From contig JALERL010000114.1 in the NCBI GenBank assembly GCA_022764465.1, positions 1 through 43,017 on the forward strand: a stretch of DNA of 43,017 nucleotides, given 5' to 3'. Source of the DNA: Lachnospiraceae bacterium (GTDB lineage Bacteria; Bacillota; Clostridia; Lachnospirales; Lachnospiraceae). Positions 8,775 to 16,723 of the stretch are shown here, piece by piece (within the stretch, counting starts at the first letter, position 1; each line of letters starts with the position of its first letter). The notes under the pieces are model-generated. The model was given only the letters and a program-made list of their open reading frames with translations, ran no database searches and was not told the DNA's origin. Made by a program: the position numbers and the translations under genes.

Positions 8775-9009
8775 ATGTCAGTTTGGATGAAAATTATGGA
8801 TTTACGACTTATGTAGAATCTTAGATTTTCTTAATGTTCTGTGGAATATATAGCAATGCAGCAACAAGGATGTTGCTGCAAGTAAAAGCCGCGGCATGGA
8901 TGTCACGTCTTTTACGGTTGCGGGAATATTATGTATGTAGGCAGAACATTATAGAAAATGTTAGATTTGGAATATGGAGTAAATTTATAATTTTCATCAA
9001 AACTGACAT
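8775..9009. repeat. 235-bp nearly self-complementary element (MITE-like or structured RNA)
   Basis: Positions 8775-8805 pair with 8979-9009 over 31 positions: 28 Watson-Crick pairs, two G-U and one mismatch. Pairing then resumes and runs from about 8816-8841 against 8942-8968 with few mismatches. The central part folds into two hairpins: TGCAGCAAC/GTTGCTGCA at 8857-8880 with loop aaggat, and GTAAAAG/CTTTTAC at 8882-8915. A gcaa/ttgc clamp encloses them. The hexamers next to TGTCAG and CTGACA (tataca left, tataaa right) could be a degraded target duplication. No coding frame is convincing. It lies directly upstream of the nucleoside kinase gene. Confidence 0.7.
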
Positions 9010-9061
9010 ATAAAAATATTAATATAAATACTTTTCATAAACGAAGAAAGTGGGTGTGGCT

Positions 9062-10723
9062 ATGGAAGAGAAGCTGTGTCAGCTTACCATAGGAGACAAG
9101 ACAGAAAGCTATCCGGCAGGAACAACGTATTGCGCGGTTGCCAAGGAACATCAGGCAGAATATGAGGATGATATTGTACTGGTACTTGCAGGAAATAAAC
9201 TGCGGGAACTGACCAGACGGGTCGAAGACGATACAACGCTGTCCTTTGTAACAACGAAGGATGCGGCAGGAAAAAAGGCATACCGCAGAAGTGTAACACT
9301 TCTGATGCAGAAGGCTGTTCATAATCTGTACGGGGATCGTGGAATCACAGTGCGGGTCAATCATTCGATCGGACAGGGCAATTACTGTGAACTGCAGGGA
9401 GAGATTACCGTTACCGAAGAAATCGTGCAGTCCCTGAAAAAAGAGATGCAGCGGTTGTGTGAAGCAGATCTCCCACTGAACAAAAAAAGCATGCATACGG
9501 ATGATGCGGTAGAACTGTTCAAACGGCTTGGCATGAAGGATAAGGAACGGCTGTTCCGTTACCGCAGAAGCTCGCGTGTGAACATTTATGAGCTGGATCA
9601 CTATAAGGATTATTTTTATGGTTATATGGTTCCAAGCACCGGGTATCTGAAGTATTTTGATCTGGTATCGTATAAGGAAGGCTTCATGCTGCTATATCCG
9701 GGAAAGGACAGCAGAAGGGTAGATCCGTTTGTGCCATCGGAAAATCTCTACCAGACCTTAAAGGAAGCTTCTGCATGGGGAAAAACAATGGGTGTTGGAA
9801 CGATCGGTGCCTTAAATGATGCGATTGCAGAGGGCAGGATCGGGGATATTATACTGATCCAGGAAGCACTGATGGAGCAGAAGATCGGTCAGCTGGCAGA
9901 ACAGATCGTGAAGGCAGGCGATAAGAAGTTTATTATGATCGCAGGGCCGTCTTCCTCCGGAAAAACAACCTTTTCCCACAGACTTTCGATACAGCTTAGT
10001 GCACAGGGACTACATCCGCATCCGGTACCGCTCGATGACTTTTATCTTGACCGGGGCATGACACCGCGGGATGAGAACGGAAATATGGATTTTGAGTGCT
10101 TAGAGGCGCTTGATGTAGAGCGTTTTAACCATGATATGGGGGAATTGTTAGCGGGTAAATGCGTAGAACTTCCGGTCTTTAACTTTAAGACCGGAAAACG
10201 GGAAGAACGGGGCAGGATGATGCAGCTTGGTGCGGAGGATGTGCTCGTGATCGAAGGAATCCACGGATTAAATGACCAGCTGTCCTATTCGCTTCCGAAG
10301 TCTAGTAAGTTCAAGATCTATATCAGTGCACTGACACAGTTAGATATCGATGAACATAACTGTCTTCCAACGACAGATGGCAGACTGATCCGCAGGATCG
10401 TGCGTGATGCAAGAACACGAGCAACCTCCGCACAGGAGACGATTGCAATGTGGGATTCCGTGCGCCGCGGGGAAGAAAAAAATATTTTCCCATTCCAGGA
10501 GGGGGCAGATGTCATGTTTAATTCCGCACTGATCTATGAACTTGCGGTTTTAAAACTGTATGCAGAGCCATTGCTGTTTGCGATAGACAAGGACTGCCCG
10601 GAATATTTAGAGGCAAAGCGTCTGTTAAAATTTTTGGATTACTTTTTACCGGTTCCAAGTGAAAATGTAAGCAAAACCTCCATATTGAGAGAGTTTATAG
10701 GAGGCAGTTGCTTTAACGTGTAA
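9062..10723 (+). CDS. TGS-domain nucleoside (uridine-type) kinase
   Basis: The protein has 553 residues. The N-terminal quarter resembles the TGS plus second additional domain of threonyl-tRNA synthetases. The C-terminal half is a P-loop kinase of the uridine kinase/phosphoribulokinase family with Walker A GPSSSGKTTFSHRL (about residue 297), a PLDDFYLDRG motif and an acidic VLVIEGIHGLND segment. It is expected to phosphorylate a nucleoside such as uridine or cytidine; the exact substrate is unclear. ATG 9062 is chosen over GTG 9050 because the aagaaagtggg region can then act as ribosome site. It stands alone between the inverted-repeat gap and rnpB. This fused architecture is widespread in Clostridia. 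Confidence 0.85.
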   Translation: MEEKLCQLTIGDKTESYPAGTTYCAVAKEHQAEYEDDIVLVLAGNKLRELTRRVEDDTTLSFVTTKDAAGKKAYRRSVTLLMQKAVHNLYGDRGITVRVNHSIGQGNYCELQGEITVTEEIVQSLKKEMQRLCEADLPLNKKSMHTDDAVELFKRLGMKDKERLFRYRRSSRVNIYELDHYKDYFYGYMVPSTGYLKYFDLVSYKEGFMLLYPGKDSRRVDPFVPSENLYQTLKEASAWGKTMGVGTIGALNDAIAEGRIGDIILIQEALMEQKIGQLAEQIVKAGDKKFIMIAGPSSSGKTTFSHRLSIQLSAQGLHPHPVPLDDFYLDRGMTPRDENGNMDFECLEALDVERFNHDMGELLAGKCVELPVFNFKTGKREERGRMMQLGAEDVLVIEGIHGLNDQLSYSLPKSSKFKIYISALTQLDIDEHNCLPTTDGRLIRRIVRDARTRATSAQETIAMWDSVRRGEEKNIFPFQEGADVMFNSALIYELAVLKLYAEPLLFAIDKDCPEYLEAKRLLKFLDYFLPVPSENVSKTSILREFIGGSCFNV

Positions 10724-10763
10724 AAATAATTGGGTGAATTTGGGCAAAAAGATACCAAAAATA

Positions 10764-10791
10764 TTGCATTATCAAAGAATTTGTGTATAAT
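10764..10791 (+). promoter_or_regulatory. Sigma-A promoter of rnpB
   Basis: TTGCAT at 10764-10769 and a perfect TATAAT at 10786-10791 are separated by 16 nt. Transcription would begin near 10798, shortly before the RNase P RNA. An overlapping TATTAT at about 10794-10799 could serve as an alternative -10. Confidence 0.65.
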
Positions 10792-10814
10792 AATATTATA
10801 GATTTTCGTAAATT

Positions 10815-11188
10815 TGAGTAGGATGAATGATCGCTGCCGTATCGTAAGGGTGCGGGAGAGGAAAGTCCGGGCTTCATAGGGCAGGATGCCGGATAACGTC
10901 CGGTGGAGGCAACTCCAAGGAAAGTGCAACAGAAATATACCGCCAGATATCCGCAGGGATATCTGGTAAGGGTGGAAGGGCAGTGTAAGAGACTACCGCC
11001 TTCCTGGTAACAGGAGGGGCACATGTAAACCCCATCCGAAGCAAGGCCAGATCAAAGCGTTGACGTTGCCCGCCAGCTTTAGGTAGGCCGCTTGAGGTAA
11101 CTGGTAACAGTTATCCTAGATAGATGATCATTCGATTGTAGCAGCTTGCTGCTAGGATATGACATAACCCGGCTTACAGTCCTACTTA
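10815..11188 (+). ncRNA. rnpB: RNase P RNA (M1-type ribozyme)
   Basis: This is the catalytic RNA that trims tRNA 5' leaders. Universally conserved blocks are visible: GAGGAAAGTCCGGGCTTC at 10856-10873, the ACAGAAATATACCGCC region at 10929-10944, and near the 3' end the AACCCGGCTTACAG block followed by tcctactt. The 5' end (gagtagga) pairs with the 3' end (tcctactt) to form helix P1, which sets the boundaries to within a few bases. Inner hairpins such as ccagatatccgcagggatatctgg (loop gcag) are also clear. A good promoter lies just upstream. No terminator is evident after it, and pilB begins 96 nt further on. Confidence 0.95.
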
Positions 11189-11215
11189 AGTTATGAATAT
11201 TAATAGGGAGATATC

Positions 11216-11241
11216 CTTACAGACATTGGGGCGTCTGTAAG
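11216..11241 (+). other. Perfect hairpin in the pilB leader
   Basis: cttacagac at 11216-11224 pairs perfectly with gtctgtaag at 11233-11241 across the 8-nt loop attggggc. No T-tract follows, so it is not a standard terminator. It lies between the rnpB 3' end and pilB and could affect RNA processing or pilB translation. Confidence 0.45.
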
Positions 11242-11284
11242 TTGAAGTATATAGAAGTACGTTTGGAATTGGAGAACTTGGGGA

Positions 11285-12976
11285 ATGGTAGTTAATAACA
11301 GGAAAAAACGTATCGGTGATATGCTTGTGGATGAGGGGGTTATTACCGAGGAACAACTAAAAGAAGCATTAGCCAACAAGGGTGACCGCAAGATGGGGGA
11401 AGTCCTTGTTGATATGGGATTTACAAATGAGACCGAGATTGCCGGTGCGTTAGCAAGGCAGCTCGGTCTTGAGTTCGTGTCATTAAATGGTGTTACAATT
11501 GATGAAAAAGTATTAAAGCTGGTGAATGTATCACTGCTTCGCAAGCATGTCATGGTTCCACTTGGATTTGAACATGGCAATATCAATGAAGTGCGGATGG
11601 CAATGGAAGATCCGATGGACATGCAGGCAATCGATGACTTTACGATCGTAACGAATCTGCAGGTGTCACCGGTTATCGCAACGACACATGATATTATGGT
11701 GACACTGGATCGTTTCTTTGGAAACAGTGAGGCAATGCAGGCGGTACAGGAATATGCGAATGAGCGTAAGTCCAGACAGCAGCAGAAGGAGGCAACGCAG
11801 GATGAGGAAGAACTGACGAAGTCCCCGATTGTCCTTCTGGTGAATCAGATGATCGAACAGGCTGCAAGACAGCGTGCAAGTGATATACATATTGAAGCAT
11901 TAGAGAATCGCGTCCGTGTCCGCTATCGTATTGACGGCACCTTATATGAGAAGACGAATTACGATATCCATCTGCTCCCGGCAATCATTGCCCGTATAAA
12001 GATCATGGGAGATATGGATATTTCAGAGAAGAGAAAGCCACAGGACGGCCGGATCACACTTTCCGTGGATCATGTGGAATACGATATCCGTGTGTCGATC
12101 CTGCCGACCGTTTTCGGCGAAAAGTGTGTAATGCGACTGGCGCAGAAAAAGGCATTGACCAGAGATAAAAAGGATCTGGGCTTCACGGAACAGGAACTTA
12201 TGATTTTTGACAATATGTTAAAGCATCCGAACGGAATCCTCTTAGTAACGGGACCGACTGGAAGCGGTAAGTCTACGACCTTGTATACTGCGTTAAGTGA
12301 ACTGAATACAGAGGATGTAAATATCATCACCGTAGAAGACCCGGTTGAGGCGAATATTGATGGAATCAATCAGGTGCAGGTGAATGCCAGGGCAGATATG
12401 ACGTTTGCATCGGCACTGCGTTCAATCTTACGACAGGATCCGGATATTATCATGATCGGAGAGATCCGGGACGAAGAGACAGCAGAGATTGCGGTACAGG
12501 CGTCGATCACCGGACATCTGGTTGTAAGTACATTGCATACGAACAGCTCCGCAGGAACGATCACCCGTATGCTGAATATGGGTGTAGAGAGTTATCTGTT
12601 AGCAGACTCTATGATCGGAGTGATTGCACAGCGATTAGTCAGGAGACTTTGCCCGGAGTGCAAGAAGCCGAAGATACCGACATCGGAGGAACGTAAGATC
12701 TTAGAGATCACAGAGGATGATCCGGTGACGATTTATGAACCGTGCGGATGTCCGAAGTGCGCAGATACCGGATATAAGGGACGAATCGGTGTGTATGAGA
12801 TGTTAGAAATTACACCGGATATCAAGAGTATGATCGCAGGTGCGGCTTCGAGTGAAGCGATCAAGGAATCGGCAATGAAAAACGGTATGCATACGTTAAG
12901 CATGCGTGCACGTAGGAAGGTTCTTGATGGGACAACCTCACTTTCTGAGATGTATCGTGTTTCAGCGGATGAATAA
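11285..12976 (+). CDS. pilB: Type IV pilus assembly ATPase PilB
   Basis: The 563-residue cytoplasmic AAA-type ATPase powers pilus extension. The N-terminus carries the GspE/PilB N-domain with two tandem RIGDMLVDEGVITEEQL-like motifs (residues 9-31 and 36-59), resembling MshEN c-di-GMP-binding domains. Walker A GPTGSGKSTT lies near residue 321, followed by the EDPVE Asp box, Walker B DIIMIGEIRD and the His box TGHLVVSTLHTN. A tetracysteine zinc site (CPEC ... CGCPKC) follows and distinguishes PilB from PilT. It opens the pilus cluster. A ggag about 10 nt before ATG may be the ribosome site. No separate pilB promoter was found, so read-through from rnpB is possible. Confidence 0.95.
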   Translation: MVVNNRKKRIGDMLVDEGVITEEQLKEALANKGDRKMGEVLVDMGFTNETEIAGALARQLGLEFVSLNGVTIDEKVLKLVNVSLLRKHVMVPLGFEHGNINEVRMAMEDPMDMQAIDDFTIVTNLQVSPVIATTHDIMVTLDRFFGNSEAMQAVQEYANERKSRQQQKEATQDEEELTKSPIVLLVNQMIEQAARQRASDIHIEALENRVRVRYRIDGTLYEKTNYDIHLLPAIIARIKIMGDMDISEKRKPQDGRITLSVDHVEYDIRVSILPTVFGEKCVMRLAQKKALTRDKKDLGFTEQELMIFDNMLKHPNGILLVTGPTGSGKSTTLYTALSELNTEDVNIITVEDPVEANIDGINQVQVNARADMTFASALRSILRQDPDIIMIGEIRDEETAEIAVQASITGHLVVSTLHTNSSAGTITRMLNMGVESYLLADSMIGVIAQRLVRRLCPECKKPKIPTSEERKILEITEDDPVTIYEPCGCPKCADTGYKGRIGVYEMLEITPDIKSMIAGAASSEAIKESAMKNGMHTLSMRARRKVLDGTTSLSEMYRVSADE

Positions 12977-12997
12977 TTTCGGGGGAGAGGAGCAGCA

Positions 12998-14056
12998 ATG
13001 GGAAAGATAGAAGAGTATTTACGGGAAGGTCACAGCAGGGGAGCTTCTGATATCCATATGGCACCGGGGAGTCCGGTTATGTACCGGATCGATGGAGACA
13101 TCGTAGCGGGTTCGGAAGAGAAGATCAAACCGTATGAGGTTGAGGAACTGATTGAACCGTTATTGAACGAAGAACAGAAGGAAGAATTAAAAAGACAGGG
13201 AGAACTGGATTTTGCATATTCGATCGCAGGATTCAGCCGTGTCCGCTTTAACGTGTTCCGGCAGAGAGGAACCTATGCGGTGGCACTGCGTATCCTTTCT
13301 TTTGAGATTCCGGAGGCAAGGAAGTTAGGACTTCCGGAATCCGTGATCGACCTGACGAATAAGAAACGAGGACTGGTGCTTGTAACAGGACCGACCGGAA
13401 GTGGTAAGTCTACGACACTGGCATCTTTGATACATATTATTTCGGAAAAGTACCCGAAGACCATTATTACATTGGAAGATCCGATCGAGTATCTGCATCC
13501 GCACAGTAAGTCGCTGGTGTTACAGCGTGAGATCGGATACGACAGCAGAAGCTATGCCAATGCACTTCGTGCAGCACTCAGGGAAGACCCGGATGTGATC
13601 TTAGTCGGAGAGATGCGTGATCTTGAGACAATCAATATTGCGATCACCGCAGCAGAGACCGGACATCTGGTTTTCTCCACACTTCATACGAACAGTGCGG
13701 CAGCAACGATCGACCGAGTGATCGATGTATTTCCACCGCACCAGCAGCAGCAGATCCGGATTCAGTTAGCCAGTGTGTTAGAAGGTGTAATTGCCCAGCA
13801 GTTACTGCCAAGAGAAGGCGGCGGACGAGTTGCAGCATATGAGGTAATGCTTGCGAATCCGGCGATCCGTAACCTGATTCGTGAGAATAAGAGTTTTCAG
13901 ATACCATCTATGATACAGACCCACAAAAAAGCTGGCATGCAGACGATGGATGATGCAATTTATGAGCTGTATCTTAAGGCAATGATCCGGTCAGAGGATG
14001 CACTTACTTTTGCCTTAGATCCGGTTGCAATGTCACAGAAGGTTCAGATGTTTTAA
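12998..14056 (+). CDS. pilT: Type IV pilus retraction ATPase PilT
   Basis: The 352-residue hexameric ATPase drives pilus disassembly and so twitching-type motility. It has a Walker A GPTGSGKSTT (about residue 132), the Asp box EDPIEYLH, Walker B DVILVGEMRD, and the His box HLVFSTLHTN. The C-terminal AIRNLIRE sequence is the diagnostic PilT motif needed for retraction. It lacks the tetracysteine zinc site of PilB. The start has an ggggagaggag ribosome site. The gene is 21 nt after pilB and 25 nt before pilC, so it belongs to the same operon. Confidence 0.95.
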   Translation: MGKIEEYLREGHSRGASDIHMAPGSPVMYRIDGDIVAGSEEKIKPYEVEELIEPLLNEEQKEELKRQGELDFAYSIAGFSRVRFNVFRQRGTYAVALRILSFEIPEARKLGLPESVIDLTNKKRGLVLVTGPTGSGKSTTLASLIHIISEKYPKTIITLEDPIEYLHPHSKSLVLQREIGYDSRSYANALRAALREDPDVILVGEMRDLETINIAITAAETGHLVFSTLHTNSAAATIDRVIDVFPPHQQQQIRIQLASVLEGVIAQQLLPREGGGRVAAYEVMLANPAIRNLIRENKSFQIPSMIQTHKKAGMQTMDDAIYELYLKAMIRSEDALTFALDPVAMSQKVQMF

Positions 14057-14081
14057 CGGATAGCAGGTTAGGAGGAAGAAC

Positions 14082-15293
14082 GTGGCACATTTTTCTTATG
14101 TAGCAATAGACAAAAACGGAAAAGAAAAAAAGGCAACAGTTGAAAGCGACAGCGTAGATAAGGTTGAACTTCAGCTTCGGAAAGATGGACTGATCCCGAT
14201 CAGCGTCAAAGAGAGCAGCGCTTTAAGCCAGGACATCAGTCTTGGAAACAGCAATAAGATCAAGCCCAGAGATATGGGTGTGTTCTGCAGACAGTTTGTC
14301 AGTATGACGTCAGCCGGTGTCAGCATTATCGATGCGTTGGCAATGTTAAAGGATCAGACGGAGAACAAGAAGCTTGCAGCGGCTATTTCCGATACGAAGG
14401 ATGAGGTACAAAAGGGACATACGTTAGCGGAGTCGATGGGCAGCCAGCCGGTCTTTGATGAGATGTTTGTCAATATGATCGATGCCGGAGAGGCTTCCGG
14501 TAATATCGAGACTGCCTTCAGCCGTATGGCAGTACAGTTTGAAAAGAATGCAAAGGTACAGGGACTGGTAAAAAAGTCGATGATGTATCCGATGGTTCTT
14601 TGTGTAGTAGCAGTTGCAGTATTCCTGATCATGGTGTTGAAGGTAATACCGGGATATGCAACGATGTTTAGTGAGACAGGCATGACACTGCCGGGTATCA
14701 CGATCGCAATGATGAGTATCAGCGAGTTTTTAAAAGAATACTGGTATCTGGTATTGCTTGTAATTGCAGGCGTGGTATTTCTGATCAGGATGTATAAAAA
14801 GACAGAACAAGGTAAGGCATTCTTTGGTAAGCTGGCAATTAAGATTCCAATCTTTGGCAAGCTGAATGTCAAGACCTATTCGGCATTGTTTGCCAGAACT
14901 TTAAGTACCCTGCTATATTCCGGTATTCCGATGATCGATGCCATTGATGCAGTGGCAAATACGATGAAGAATACATTGTTCAAAAACCAGTTGAAACAGG
15001 CAAGGGCAGAAGTGGCAAAAGGTATTGCATTATCCGAACCGCTTCGTAACGGTGGCTTATTCCCGCCGATGGTAGTACATATGTTATCGATCGGAGAAGA
15101 GACCGGTAACATCGAAGAAATGCTTGATAAGTTAGCGAATTATTATGACGAAGAGGTTGAGATTACAACCCAGACCGTTATGGCTGCAATGGAGCCGATG
15201 ATCATCGTTGTAATGGCTCTTATCGTTGTAATCCTGATCGCAGCGATCATGGCACCGATGCTCGCAATGTATGATCAGTTGGGCAGTATCTAA
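14082..15293 (+). CDS. pilC: Type IV pilus inner-membrane platform protein PilC
   Basis: The 403-residue polytopic membrane protein forms the platform that couples the ATPases to pilin insertion. Two GspF-type cytoplasmic domains are seen; each carries a FxRxLSxLxxxGxPxxxAL-like element (CRQFVSMTSAGVSIIDAL near residue 70, and FARTLSTLLYSGIPMIDAI near 270). They alternate with hydrophobic segments at about 170-190, 220-240 and 370-395. The start is GTG at 14082, supported by a strong aggagg site at 14070-14075. The length is normal for the family. Confidence 0.95.
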   Translation: MAHFSYVAIDKNGKEKKATVESDSVDKVELQLRKDGLIPISVKESSALSQDISLGNSNKIKPRDMGVFCRQFVSMTSAGVSIIDALAMLKDQTENKKLAAAISDTKDEVQKGHTLAESMGSQPVFDEMFVNMIDAGEASGNIETAFSRMAVQFEKNAKVQGLVKKSMMYPMVLCVVAVAVFLIMVLKVIPGYATMFSETGMTLPGITIAMMSISEFLKEYWYLVLLVIAGVVFLIRMYKKTEQGKAFFGKLAIKIPIFGKLNVKTYSALFARTLSTLLYSGIPMIDAIDAVANTMKNTLFKNQLKQARAEVAKGIALSEPLRNGGLFPPMVVHMLSIGEETGNIEEMLDKLANYYDEEVEITTQTVMAAMEPMIIVVMALIVVILIAAIMAPMLAMYDQLGSI

Positions 15294-15364
15294 CCGAATT
15301 AAAATCTTTCTAATAGGGGGGAAGGTTTTAAGATATATTTTATGAGTGAAAAGGAGAATAAGAA

Positions 15365-15823
15365 ATGAAAGATTTAAAGAAACGTCTCAAAAAAGCAAAC
15401 AAAGGATTCTCTTTAGTAGAGCTGATCATTGTTATTGCAATCATGGCTATTTTAGCCGGTGTATTAGCACCACAGTTTATCAAACACATCAACAACTCCA
15501 AGAAGTCTTCTGATATCCAGAATGCGCAGATGATCTACGATGCATTATCCAGTGCAATTTCTGAGCAGGAAGCAGGAACATTATCCTTACCGGCAGGTGT
15601 TACAATCAACACAAGCAATACAGAGACAGAATTTACAGGCACTTTAGCAGCAGCTTTAAATATGGGAAATGCTGCTCCTACTGTAAAGGTAGATAAAAAC
15701 TACAAGTTCTACTACAAGATCAACAAGACAATCGTAGAAGTATACGCATATAAGAGCAATACTGATAAATATCTGTTAGCTCCATCTGTAGATGCAACTT
15801 CCGGTTGTCCATGGTCTAACTAA
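15365..15823 (+). CDS. pilA: Major type IV pilin precursor
   Basis: The 152-residue prepilin has a basic leader ending KANKG, then the class III signal with cleavage after Gly14: the mature protein starts FSLVELIIVIAIMAILAG with the conserved Glu at +5 (residue 19). The hydrophobic helix is followed by a short variable globular domain of mature length 138 and a single Cys near the end, so no disulfide loop is apparent. A strong aaggag ribosome site, a 71-nt upstream gap and highly regular codon choice suggest high expression. It is the smallest and cleanest pilin of the cluster, and the prepilin peptidase gene follows, so I infer the major subunit. Confidence 0.9.
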   Translation: MKDLKKRLKKANKGFSLVELIIVIAIMAILAGVLAPQFIKHINNSKKSSDIQNAQMIYDALSSAISEQEAGTLSLPAGVTINTSNTETEFTGTLAAALNMGNAAPTVKVDKNYKFYYKINKTIVEVYAYKSNTDKYLLAPSVDATSGCPWSN

Positions 15824-15845
15824 TTAACAGAGGAGTAAGTGGATC

Positions 15846-16607
15846 ATGTCACCAATTCTGATACTTATGACAATTTTTATATTCTTATTCGGGATCGTCA
15901 TCGGCAGCTTCTTAAATGTTTGCATCTACCGGATTCCGAAGGGAGAGGACATTGTGAAAACCAGCTCTCATTGTATGAGCTGCGGGTATCAGTTACGGTG
16001 GTATGATCTCATTCCTTTGTTCAGTTACATTTTCTTGCGGGGAAAGTGCCGGAAATGCGGAGTTAAGCTGTCTATGCAGTACCCTATTGTCGAAGCATTG
16101 AATGGTATTTTGTATGTGCTGATTTTTTATGTAACTGATTTTACGGTTGATAGTTTCATTTTCTGCCTGATGACATCCGCATTACTTGTGCTTGCGGTCA
16201 TTGACTTTCGGACATATGAGATTCCCTGGGGAATCAATCTTCTCCTGTTTGTATTAGGGGTTGTCCGGTGCATGTCGGACAAAGAGAATCTGATGGATCA
16301 TCTGATTGGCTTTGTCGCAGTCAGCGGTGTGTTACTGTTGATCTACATATTTTCAAAAGGAGCAGCCATTGGTGGAGGGGACATCAAGTTAATGGCTGCA
16401 ACAGGGCTGCTTCTTAATTGGAAATTAATTATTTTTGCTTTTATCTTAGGATGTGTAATCGGTTCGGTGATACATCTGATCCGTATGAAGTTCTTTCATG
16501 CCGGTCGTATGCTTGCGATGGGACCATATCTTTCAGCCGGCATTTTTATTGCTGCATTATGGGGGGATACACTCATAGACGGATATCTGAATCTGCTTGG
16601 AATCTAG
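15846..16607 (+). CDS. pilD: Prepilin peptidase / N-methyltransferase
   Basis: The 253-residue polytopic membrane aspartyl protease cleaves prepilin leaders and methylates the new N-terminus. The N-terminal cytoplasmic domain has two zinc-binding CxxC pairs (Cys43/Cys46 and Cys68/Cys71). The two catalytic aspartates sit in AVIDFRTYEIP (Asp120) and in the GGGDIKLM motif (Asp179). Multiple hydrophobic segments fill the rest. It should process all five prepilins encoded here. It starts 23 nt after the pilin stop behind an aggagtaag ribosome site. Confidence 0.95.
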   Translation: MSPILILMTIFIFLFGIVIGSFLNVCIYRIPKGEDIVKTSSHCMSCGYQLRWYDLIPLFSYIFLRGKCRKCGVKLSMQYPIVEALNGILYVLIFYVTDFTVDSFIFCLMTSALLVLAVIDFRTYEIPWGINLLLFVLGVVRCMSDKENLMDHLIGFVAVSGVLLLIYIFSKGAAIGGGDIKLMAATGLLLNWKLIIFAFILGCVIGSVIHLIRMKFFHAGRMLAMGPYLSAGIFIAALWGDTLIDGYLNLLGI

Positions 16608-16661
16608 CACAGACCGGATATGCGCAAAAGGCAGCCACAAAACTGGAGATTAACATGTTTT

Positions 16662-16699
16662 AAATGGGAAGTGCATATTGAAATGTGTGTTTCCCATTT
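16662..16699 (+). other. Intra-operon hairpin between pilD and pilMN
   Basis: aaatgggaa (16662-16670) pairs perfectly with ttcccattt (16691-16699) over a 20-nt loop that can form a few more pairs. No T-run follows. It may partially terminate transcription or mark an RNA processing site separating the pilA-pilD part from the downstream genes. Confidence 0.45.
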
Positions 16700-16723
16700 G
16701 AAATATAAAGAGGAGAGGGAATC

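Noticed and set aside
9035-9601. Minus-strand open frame of 188 codons
   Set aside because: Lies antisense to the clear TGS-kinase gene and shows no recognisable domain.
11189-11284. Possible c-di-GMP riboswitch upstream of pilB
   Set aside because: The leader is too short for a full class I or II aptamer and their conserved cores are not seen; only a simple hairpin is present.
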